A stretch of DNA of 64,000 nt from Ophiosphaerella korrae. Taxonomy: Eukaryota > Ascomycota > Dothideomycetes > Pleosporales > Phaeosphaeriaceae. Location: NCBI GenBank assembly GCA_028456385.1, contig JALNQF010000079.1, positions 62,001 to 126,000 on the forward strand, given 5' to 3'. The position numbers and the translations under genes were made by a program. Each line of letters begins with the position of its first letter. Position 1 is the first letter of the stretch. Positions 55,145 through 64,000 of this stretch are shown piece by piece. The notes below the pieces were generated by a model. It was given only the letters and a program-made list of their open reading frames with translations. It searched no databases and was not told the origin of the DNA.

Positions 55145-57728
55145 TTCGAGGTTTTAGATCGTCTAGTAAATACCATGTGTTCACTTGATGTACATCATCT
55201 TCGACATCCGCCTGACTTTGAATATAATTAGGGTATAGCAGCAAGGCGCAAAACTACCATTGCTAGGTTGTAGATGATATCTGCCTGGCAAAGGCTCGCT
55301 ATTTATTTGTCGTATTGTGTGTTTATAACCTATTGCCACGTCCACAAAAGAACAGCAGGTCTTTTTCCAAAGACGAGATGGGGCACTTTTCCGCCAAGGA
55401 AATTCACGTGAGCTCCAGGCTTTTGTGTTCTACTTTTTGTCAGCTGTATCGACGTTAAGTGCGTGGGCATCAAAGCTCTCGGCATGATTGTATTCATATG
55501 AGAGTTGATGTTTGGGAGCGACGACTTTACGCAATAGCTTGAGCAGTGCGTTATGTTACTTAGGCAGGGGTAATTTAGAGAGGATGAATGCCTTCGATCA
55601 ACAACACGTTCAATTACAAAGATGTAACAGAATTGTTGATCAGGATGCAGAAAATACGTCACAGAGTTGGTGATGGCGCGATAGTCAAATCTAAAACGCT
55701 TTTGATGCCCTTCTGTACGTGCCTTTCTGCCGTGTCTAGCTTGCCTGATCTATCAGCTGCGATACTGATTATTTGGCACTGGCTTTTCCAACTGATCCTG
55801 CCGGAACAAGCCAACTCAACTCAAATTTCAGCCTGCCACTACCGTATCATTTCCGTGCATCTTGGCCAGGCTTGCCTGTTACTTTGCCGATGTTATCTGA
55901 TGGAGCATAGAAGGCATCAGAAGTGCGATGACTTGAATAGCGCGTTTGAAGGCTTCGTATCGCCTGTCAACGTGGACTACGTGAACTAAGCATGCAAAGG
56001 CCGAAGTTCCCGCAGCTCAGTTGGTAGACCGTTCATCGTTGCAGAGCATCCATTTTGTAGATGTCGGGTTAGTGCTTGAGGGTCTCCGGGTAAGTTTCAG
56101 CAACCTTGGCCGAGTCATGAAAGTCGCCGACTATCAACTCATTGGATCGCAAAAGAACACCAGCTGTTGCACTCCATGATCTACAGGTACTTGTATCATA
56201 GACAGCCTGGATGTATTATATCGTCTTGACAAGAATTCCCGCGGAAAACTCAGACTCTAGATGTGCCAGACTTGGATGCTTAATGGACCTGATTGAAAGT
56301 TTCGACGATTTGGAAGTATGTATTCAAGCGTGCGAGGTGATAGGTTGACGACTGGCGAACGAGAGAGCCAGGTATGTTAGTTCACCCATTGTCCCCGGAC
56401 CCTCAGCCTACGACGCGCAAACTTACCAGTACTGGTTGTTCCTCTACTAACACAGATATATTTTCACTTTGCGAGCCAAAATCTCAGGCTTCATAACCAA
56501 CGGCTGCGACGTGAGCTCGCCACAGAGTCTCTCCAAGGAAGAGAGCAGGCCGGCGAGCAAATTACTCAAGCTCGCCGGAGAGGCCTCGACCTCAATACAA
56601 GCCGACGAGCTAGCTACTCCAGCTCGTCGCTGAGGACCAGCCTCAATACAAGTCGACGAGCCAGCTACTCGAGCTCGTCGCAGAAGATCAAGTAGGCGAG
56701 CCAGCAGCTAACCCAACCTCGCCGCAGAGGCTCTCTAAGGCAGAGAGCGTGCGAGCAAGTTAGCTGCAACTCGAGCTCGTCGCAGTTCACTCTTCTCACT
56801 GTCGCTCGCTAATTCAGCTGCAGATACAATGCCGTCGACAATGCTGGTGCACACTTCCCCATTCCTTACTGCTCAGTGGGGAGCCGCCACGTCCGATGAA
56901 AGTTATGGCGCGCTCATAATGCGTGGCTGAGTAGCTTGTGGCTGTATCCTCTGTGGCTGCATCCTTACGGCGCCGGCCATTAGGCGAGAGGACACGCTGC
57001 TAACGCCCTTACTAGCAGAGCGAAATAGTATCGTTCGAACCTCTGAATGCTACCTCTGCTATCTACTTGTATTTACACGGTTGACCACTCGACAACCCTT
57101 AGTTCAGCGTCGACAATACAAGGCAATATCGCACTTTGGATAGTTTAGTTTCCATCTTCAAAAGCAAACTCGAATGCAGTATTCCTTTGGTATTTCTCGC
57201 TGCTGTGGATAGAGGACTACAGAACAGTTGATAGCATTGAGTGAGTTGATTAGACTCCTGTCTAAGTGTAGTTGGATACAAATCTCGGTCTGTGTACTCT
57301 GAATCCGGAGATTTAGATCCTCCGGATACCGATATCCTCGGCATTTCTCCCTTGGGATAAGGTTTATCCATCTGCAGGGCTGTATCTATCGACAGAGCTG
57401 TATCCCGCAACACTCGCGAAGTCTTCGGAAAGTTTCCAGTATCTCTAAGTCACGTGCACCGATCGGTCTGCTAGGGCCCTGCAGCAGCTGGCGAAAACCA
57501 AGCGAGGGCCCGCTGGCTCCACTCGGTTGCAAGCAAGGATGGCGTCGACGGCTTGGAGGCGGGGCAACAATCTCAGCCTCAGCGCTCGCTGCCAGCTGGC
57601 CATCTTCAGCCACCTTGTCGGCGCTCAAGACAAGCTCACTGCTGACAGTGCTCTCACTGCGCTCTCGAACCGTCTTTTGCAAGATGATGGCAAGGCACTG
57701 AGCGTTCGCATTCTTGCATATCGCAACT
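55145..57728. other. Intergenic region holding a palindromic array
   Basis: No convincing gene. A plus-strand frame at 55588-55989 has no family features. The array at 56505-56785 is described separately. 57420-57728 is the presumed promoter of the patatin-NLR gene. Confidence 0.4.
56505..56785. repeat. Array of five palindromic (C)GRCGAGC...GCTCGYCG units
   Basis: Consecutive units each carry a stem around a short A/T/C-rich loop: CCGGCGAGC/GCTCGCCGG (56550-56578), CGACGAGCT/AGCTCGTCG (56603-56629), CGACGAGC/GCTCGTCG (56654-56680), GGCGAG/CTCGCC (56695-56723), and CGAGC/GCTCG (56752-56779). The arms change together (GGC with GCC, GAC with GTC). A longer unit around CAGAGTCTCTCCAAGGAAGA (56523) recurs near 56725, offset about 201 bp. 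Confidence 0.75.
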
Positions 57729-60700
57729 ATGGAGCAAGCGACAGCAATCAAGCATGGCGGCGAGCCGAACCCAGTCGACACTACTGGCTTGTGCCTGCTG
57801 TCCCTCGACGGCGGCGGTGTGCGGGGCCTCTCGACGCTCTACATCTTAAAGAACATTATGGATCGACTGAACCACGCACGGGCGGATAACAAACTTCATC
57901 CGGTGAAGCCGTGCGAAGTGTTCGACCTTATCGGAGGCACGAGCACGGGCGGGTGAGTGGACTTTGAGTGATTGATGTGATGTGCTGAAATCTAGCAAGC
58001 CTTATTGCGATCATGCTCGGCCGGCTTGAGATGGACGTTGACCAGTGTATTGCTGCATACAGCAATCTTGCCGAAATGGTCTTTGGGAAGAAACTTCGCT
58101 CGCTTCCTTTTAACTTCAAGGGCAAAATCAGGTCGCGCTTCGACTCGGCGAAGCTGGAAGCTGCAGTCCTGAAAGCAATAAAGCAGAGCAGCGCGGCTGA
58201 GGATGGGCTTTTCAACGACGGCAAGGAACGTAGATGCAGAACGTAGGTGCTTAGATAGCCGGATGATTTACTCTAACATCTTCAGCTTCGTCTGCACGGC
58301 TGACTGCGACACGAAGGCCATCGTCCGCCTCCGAAGCTACAGCCTTCCTCACGAGTCAAATATCAGCGCGACGATATGCCAGGCCGCCCTCGCGACGTCT
58401 GCAGCTACCACTTTCTTTGACCCCGTCAGTATCGGAGCCCGCTCATTTGCCGATGGTGGACTTGGTGCGAATAATCCAGTAGACGAAGTCGAGGGCGAAG
58501 CGTCCAACATCTGGTGTGCAGAAACAGGAGACCTGAAGCCGCTGGTCAAGTGTTTTATCTCGATTGGGACAGGCAACCCGGGCAGGAAGGCATTTGAGGA
58601 TAGCATGGCCAAGTTCCTTAGTGAGACGATAGTTCGTATCGCGACGGAGACGGAGAATACGGAAAGGAAGTTTATCGCAAGATATGCAAAACACTTTGAC
58701 GAAAAGCGGTATTTCCGTCTTAATGTCGATCAGGGCTTGCAGAATATCGGGCTTGACGAGTATAAGAAAAGGGGAGCGATGGAGGCAGCAACGGAAGAAT
58801 ATATTACGCACAAAGACCGCTATTTTAGAGTGCGGGACTGTATTCAGAATTTGAGCCTTAAAGAAAGTATGTATATTGAGGACTTTACATAGAGGAATGG
58901 GACATCGTCTGACTGATTCTTGTAGAGAAGCCTGAAACATCCTTTGCCGACGTTGTGAATGTAAATATAATGCTGTCTTACTCGCCTATTCTTGACTAAA
59001 AAGCGCAGGAATACATTCTCCGCGACATTCAACGGCAATCGGAGCCAATGCATCGCACTTTGTGGATCGTCCCGTTTAACAGAAATCAGCGCTTCACAGG
59101 CCGCGAATCCCAGCTTACTCAGCTAGATGGGATGTTGTTTGCCAAAGACCGCCCCACAAAGTTGGCTATCATGGGACTCGGCGGTGTGGGAAAGACACAA
59201 CTTGTACTTGAACTACTCTTCCGGACCAGAGAGAAGTACCCCGACTGCCTCATCATCTGGATACCGGCCACCAGTATCGAAGCTCTTCATCACGCATACC
59301 TTGACGCTGCGCGGCAGCTTGGCATACCGGAGTGCGAGGATGGAAGGTCAGACGTGAAGAAACTGGTGCAGGAGCACCTCGCCAAGCAGAGCACAGGCCG
59401 GTGGCTACTGGTGTTCGACAACGCCGACGACATGAGCATGTGGGTCGCCAAGCCTGGATTGGGGCTGCAGGGCGAGCAGCGTTTGATCGACTATCTCCCG
59501 AAGAGCCAGCAGGGGGCCATTCTGTTCACAATGCGTGACAGAAAGATTGCAGTCAATCTCGCACAGCAGAATGTGGTGGACGTCCCTGCGATGGGAAAAG
59601 ATGCGGCTGCAGAGCTCCTAGAAAAGTGCCTCATCAAGCCGGGTCTCGTCAACAGCGGGGGCGACACAAGTGCTCTGCTTTTACAGCTCACTTATCTCCC
59701 ATTAGCCATCGTGCAGGCGGCGGCATATATCAACCAGAACGCGATATCGCTCGTAGATTACCTATCGCTCTTGGCAGAGCAAGAGGAAGAAGTCATCGAT
59801 CTACTCAGCGAGGAGTTCGAGGACGGTGGCCGATATGGCGATGTCAAGAACCCAGTGGCTACTACGTGGTTGATATCGTTTGAGCGGATCCGCCAGCGCG
59901 ATCCGCTTGCTGCTGATTACCTGACATTCATGGCCTGCGTCGAGCCAAAAGACATTCCTCAGTCTCTCCTGCCGCCGGGTCTATCGCGAAAGAAAGAGAT
60001 GGACGCACTCGGGACGCTTGATGCGTACTCTTTCATCAGCAAGCGGCCGGTTGACCAAGCTCTCGATTTGCATCGGCTGGTGCATTTAGCTACGCGCAAC
60101 TGGCTCCGGAAGGAAGGAGTGCTGGCAAGAGCGGCGGAGAATGCCATTGCGCGACTCGGGGAAGTTTTTCCCAACCACGACTATAAGAATAGGAGTGTTT
60201 GGAGGACGTATTTGCCACATGTCCGGTTTGCACTGGAGTCTGATGCCGCTAACAAAGATCGAGAGTCAAAGATAAGTCTAATGTCGAGATATGCAATGTG
60301 TCTTTATGAGGACGGGCGATGGGCAGAAGCAGAGGAGACAGATGTGCAAGTGATCAAGATTCGGAAGGAGAAGCTAGGAGCAGACCACCCCAACACGCTG
60401 ACCAGCATGGCTAATCTGGCGGAGACGTACAGAAATCTAGGCCGACTAGATGATGCTAAAAAGCTAGGGGTGCAAGTGATAGAGATTCGGAAGGAGAAGC
60501 TAGGAGCAGACCACCCCGACACGCTGACCAGCATGGCCAATCTGGCGGTAACATACAGTCAACAGGGTCGAGAGGACAAAGCTGAGGAGCTCATGGTGCA
60601 AGTGATGGAGGTTCAGAAGGAGAAGCTAGGAGCAGACCACCCCGACACGCTGACCAGCATGGCCAATCTGGCGGAGACGTACAGAAATCTAGGCCGACTA

Positions 60701-61489
60701 GATGATGCTGAAAAGCTAGGGGTGCAAGTGATGGAGGTTCAGAAGGAGAAGCTAGGAGCAGACCACCCTAACACGCTGACCAGCATGGCCAATCTGGCGG
60801 AGACGTACAGAAATCTAGGCCGACTGGGTGGTGCTAAAAAGCTGGGGGTGCAAGTGATAGAGGTTCAGAAGGAGAAGCTAGGAGCAGACCACCCCGACAC
60901 GCTAACCAGCATGGCCAATCTAGCGGTAACATACAGTCAACAGGGTCGAGAGGACAAAGCTGAGGAGCTCATGGTGCAAGTGATGGAGGTTCAGAAGGAG
61001 AAGCTAGGAGCAGACCACCCCGACACGCTGACCAGCATGGCCAATCTGGCGGAGACGTACAGAAATCTAGGCCGACTAGATGATGCTGAAAAGCTAGGGG
61101 TGCAAGTGATGGAGGTTCAGAAGGAGAAGCTAGGAGCAGACCACCCTAACACGCTGACCAGCATGGCCAATCTGGCGGTGACGTACTGGAATAAAGGTCA
61201 GCTAGATGAAGCGGCAGCGCTGGAAGTACAAGTGTTAGAAGCTCGGAAGAGGAAGCTGGGAGCGGACCATCCGTCTACGCTGACCAGTATGGCCAATCTC
61301 GCCTACACATGGAAAGGACAAGGCCGAGATATAGAGGCTCTCAGTCTTATGACCGAATGTGTGCATCGTCAACAACAAGCTCTTGGAGTCAATCATCCTG
61401 ATTACATCTCCACTCGGCAGTCTTTGGTTAAGTGGGAGTCAGAGAAAGCTCGCGCTAGCAAAGGCAGTCCTGTAGCATTTTCCGCATAG
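57729..61489 (+). CDS. Patatin - NB-ARC - TPR NLR receptor, five exons
   Basis: Exons 57729-57952, 58000-58242, 58286-58866, 58926-58960 and 59009-61489 join in frame to give 1187 residues. The patatin-like phospholipase domain has DGGGVRG (27-33), the nucleophile elbow GTSTG (Ser about 72) and the DGGLGANNP Asp motif. The NB-ARC domain has the P-loop GLGGVGKT (417-424), the Walker-B-like WLLVFDNADD, an LFTMRDRK segment, LTYLPLAIVQAAAYI and an MHD-like DLHRLVHLA. About nine 42-residue TPR (kinesin-light-chain type) repeats follow. All catalytic and nucleotide-binding residues are present and there is no stop. This is a classic fungal NLR architecture in which patatin is thought to be the effector and TPR the sensor. 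Confidence 0.95.
60320..61400 (+). repeat. Tandem 126-bp TPR-coding repeats with higher-order 378-bp duplication
   Basis: Units carry KLGADHP(N/D/S)TLTSMANLA every 42 codons. They occur in two main types: A with TYRNLGRLDDA and B with TYSQQGREDKA. The order is A-B-A-A-B-A followed by more diverged units. 60421 and 60799 begin the same A-B-A trimer, and B units start at 60547 and 60925, both 378 bp apart and nearly identical. Confidence 0.92.
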
Positions 61490-61769
61490 CTACAACGAAG
61501 TATAGCGTAGACCTTTCGGGTTTCTAGCACGTATATAAGCTTCTATAGTATATTCGATTCGTGCTCGACCCGCTAACTAGAAGCCAATTGTTTGGTAAAG
61601 AAGATTAAATATAGCTGGCATAAAGCTTTAGTGTATCAAAAAGTAGTTATATATCCATAGGAGTTGAATCCATAGGTAGGAAATCGTTATGGAAGGAACC
61701 TTATAAAATACGATAACGATAGATTTACGCAGGCGATTCTAAAACCCGAAAGCTAGGACCCGTACCAGG
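61490..61769. other. AT-rich spacer after the patatin-NLR gene
   Basis: No coding frame or repeat is recognised in this short gap. Confidence 0.35.
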
Positions 61770-62695
61770 GATTTTCCGCGATACATTGGGCAGCAGAGGA
61801 GGGCCATCTGGAGATTGTGCGGTTGTTGCTGAACGCTGGGGCCAAGCCCAACGCTGTCAGCTCTTACGGTACGTCGCCATTGCACTGCGCTGCAAACGGA
61901 AGGAATGTTTCCATTGTGAGCTTGCTCCCCCTAAGCGAGCCGACCCACTCAAGTCAACATGCCACGGCTGGACTGCACTACACCACGCCGCCTTCATGGG
62001 GCACTCCCATGTCGTCCAGGCCCTCTTAGAAGACGACCGTATACGATCCACTGCCTCTCAGCAGGATAACCACGGCTGGTCAGTTCTTCATTTGGCCATC
62101 CACAATCGAGATCTAACCACCGTCCGTATCCTGCTTGACAAATCTGTCATTGTATAGCCTCAGACTCTATTTGACGAAAGCGACCTCACTGCAGAAGAAT
62201 GGCTAGATCGCGGGCCAACAAGCCAGAATGCCGCGAAGAAGCGCATGCTTTCCATCATGCATCTGCTTCTTGGCCTGGGTGCGGATCCCAACATACTCTC
62301 CGTGGGGCGGGAAGAACTGGGAAGAATTCATTTCGCCTGGTGACGTTTTACTGCGGCTCAAACGAGCAGGATACTGGAAGCAAGATACCGACTCTGAGGT
62401 GGAGCGCCAGATTCGTCAGGCACTACGCGTGCAAAGCCAGCCGCATGTGCGTGACCAACCAGCCTGGTCCATACCAAACGAGCTGACTGCACCAATGCTG
62501 GACCAATCTGTCTCCCATGAACCGGACCGACCGTCGTCATCTGTTCCAGCTTCGTCAACACAACCTTCTTCGCATCATGCAGCTTCAAGTAAACCGACAC
62601 ACTCACCGGCGCCTATACACCAAACAAATGACAGTAAGCGCAAGGCAAGGTTAGACCTGACGGATTGGTGGAAACGGCTCGCAGGCAGAAGATAA
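61770..62695 (+). pseudogene. Ankyrin-repeat protein C-terminal fragment, broken
   Basis: Ankyrin units are readable in changing frames: FSAIHWAAEEGHLEIVRLLL (61770), YGTSPLHCAANGRNVSIV (61866), GWTALHHAAFMGHSHVVQALL (61968) and GWSVLHLAIHNRDLTTVRILL (62073). A frameshift near 61925 and a TAG at 62155 interrupt the protein. A further frame carries the C-terminal part ISPGDVLLRLKRAGYW and a Ser/Pro/His-rich tail ending WWKRLAGRR at 62695. The upstream effector and NACHT or NB-ARC part, if any, is missing. It is probably the tail of another immune-receptor-type gene. Confidence 0.72.
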
Positions 62696-63065
62696 CGACT
62701 TCGGTCCCTAAAGGCGAGAGTGAGGAGAGACAGAATGGTTTTGGGTTGTACAGGCCTTGGGCGGGTATGTGACATGGAATTGTGGCTAACTATAACAGCA
62801 GCTTCGATTCGGTAGATTCGAAACCCGCGGATAGGGAGACCTCTAAGCAGAAAAAATGGGAAAACAAATTCTGGTGCTCATTTCTGTGAATGAAGGGTCA
62901 AAGGTACATTTAGACGCTTTCTGTGTTAATAATCGTCCTTCAACTGGAAGCTTTTACCAAAATTGATCCTAGAGGCAACATGTAGAGCACAATTATGAAT
63001 ACAGGCTCAAATTTTCCTCGTGGCTTAGGTCTGCGACTTCTCAGGCAGGAGTATTGCGCAATACT
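62696..63065. other. Spacer; no gene recognised
   Basis: 3' flanks of two converging loci; no repeat or motif is seen. Confidence 0.35.
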
Positions 63066-64000
63066 TTATGAACCAAGGATGCGATTCACCATATGTCTGA
63101 CTCCTGGCAAGGGCTGCAGATGCTGTTCCACTCTTTGTCTCGGTGTGCCCTTAGGCAGTGCCAAACCATACTGCTTCTCAATAATCAGACACTTTATAAA
63201 AGCCTTGCAAGCCCACTTCCGCAGCGATCCTGTAGGTTCCTTCCCTATCAACGCCCCTATTTCCTCCGGGGTGGCCTCACCAATCAGCCACCGGTGAGCG
63301 GTGGCATTCTCCTGGTAGAGAATCAAGTATGCTGCCGAGGGTACCTTGAGAAAGCGGCCCTGTTCCTTCTCATGAGCCTGCTAGGCGAACTGGAAAATAT
63401 TCATCAGAAAGAGACGCAATCTGGAAGAGTCGTGACTTTTGCTGATGACCAATAGCTCATTGGCGCACGCCTGATTTGCATCGCTGAACAATTCAGCCTC
63501 GTAACTGCTGCCGATGTAATCTTTGAAGAACCCCGCGAGGTCCCGGGAGATATACTCGATCGGGCCTGGTCCCTGTTTTTCGATCATGGCGAAATGGCCC
63601 ATCATGAGCAGGGCCGTCCGAAGTACGTTCTCTTCCCGATTCCCATTCTGAACATAGCCATCGAAGTCGCTCAAAAACTCGCGAATGCCGAAGTGGGAGG
63701 ACTCCAACGCGTCGCCGTCGCAGGCGATGGCGGCCCAATCTGAAATTGCCGTAGTGGTGGTGGCATCTCCTTCTCTCCATCCGTGTCGGACAGCCGTGAG
63801 TTTTGTATCTATGACAGTGAAGACCGTGATGGCCATTAGCGCCTGAAGACCTCTGGGCGCGACCTTCTGCAAGATGTGCGTGGATAGGTCGCTCATGGCC
63901 TTCAGCCTCTTTGGATTCCTAGCGACAGCCAGCCCCAAGAACTCGCGCTCTTTGTGTGGTGGTTAGCTAGGTCTTGATATCCTGAATAGCCAAGGATATT
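63066..64000 (-). pseudogene. Unrecognised gene, partial at window edge, with in-frame TAG
   Basis: One minus-strand frame runs from the window edge to a stop at 63066 and is interrupted only by a TAG at 63381-63383 (FQFA then QAHEKEQGRFLKVPSAAYL). A single C-to-T change of a CAG would explain it. The protein is soluble and mixed-charge, with ILQKVAPRGLQALMAITVFT, GIREFLSDFDGY and ATPEEIGALIGKEPTGSLRK. I recognise no family. The start lies beyond 64000 or just upstream of 63938, possibly across an intron. It is either a recent pseudogene or, if the TAG is misread, a real gene. Confidence 0.5.

Noticed and set aside
55588..55989. 133-codon plus-strand frame
   Set aside because: Hydrophobic/Cys-containing but without family features; not enough to call a gene.
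56005..56080. tRNA-like box (AGCTCAGTTGGTAGA)
   Set aside because: It resembles a tRNA A box, but the D stem is mismatched and no B box (GGTTCRANNCC) or acceptor pairing follows.
56505..56785. CRISPR array
   Set aside because: The units are palindromic and variable, with no constant repeat separated by unique spacers, and the genome is eukaryotic.

Overview
The window reads as an accessory, repeat-rich stretch of a filamentous ascomycete (Pezizomycotina) nuclear chromosome. The evidence is short GT-AG introns of about 45-130 bp, fungus-specific families (HET, HeLo-like, patatin/NB-ARC/TPR, NmrA-like, fungal BTB, F-box and ankyrin proteins), LTR, pogo/Fot1, Tc1/mariner and hAT elements, and heavy C-to-T and G-to-A decay of repeats. 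That decay resembles RIP (repeat-induced point mutation): TAA/TAG in place of Gln codons, Cys-to-Tyr changes in zinc knuckles and very TA-rich repeats. No species can be named from sequence alone.

Layout. 1-2.6 kb: one small hypothetical gene. 2.6-7.3 kb: an intact two-exon HET gene between two inverted arms of about 680 bp. 7.3-10.8 kb: a Ty3/gypsy element with an internal deletion, complete 5' LTR and preserved TTACT target duplications. 12.5-14.6 kb: a decayed pogo/Fot1 element carrying a nested solo LTR; a second solo LTR lies just outside. 16.9-24.5 kb: a five-motif protein kinase fused to an ankyrin domain (minus strand) facing a HeLo-like/pseudokinase gene (plus strand), with a nested pogo plus Tc1/mariner element between them. 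24.9-36 kb: an NB-ARC fragment, a secreted type-B carboxylesterase, a hAT relic, two membrane-protein genes, an F-box/ankyrin pseudogene, and C2H2 and WD40 scraps. 37-42 kb: an NmrA-like gene, MITE-like inverted repeats and a BTB gene. 42.8-49.6 kb: a second HET gene killed by four nonsense codons, a PIF1-like helicase relic and a frameshifted kinase-like gene. 50-55 kb: an F-box/DUF7730-like gene and a broken zinc-finger/Hsp70-like ATPase gene. 56.5 kb: an array of palindromic units. 57.7-61.5 kb: an intact patatin-NB-ARC-TPR NLR with very homogeneous repeats, followed by a broken ankyrin gene and a partial unknown gene at the right edge.

Taken together the window looks like a fungal allorecognition/innate-immunity island. 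It holds at least three intact cell-death-type loci (HET; kinase-ankyrin with HeLo-pseudokinase; patatin-NLR) and several dead relatives, all within transposon-rich DNA. The best candidate for an under-described system is the head-to-head kinase-ankyrin / HeLo-pseudokinase pair, whose second member resembles the metazoan and plant MLKL layout (helical N-terminus plus pseudokinase). That functional pairing is inference; the domain layouts and motif losses are read directly from the sequence.
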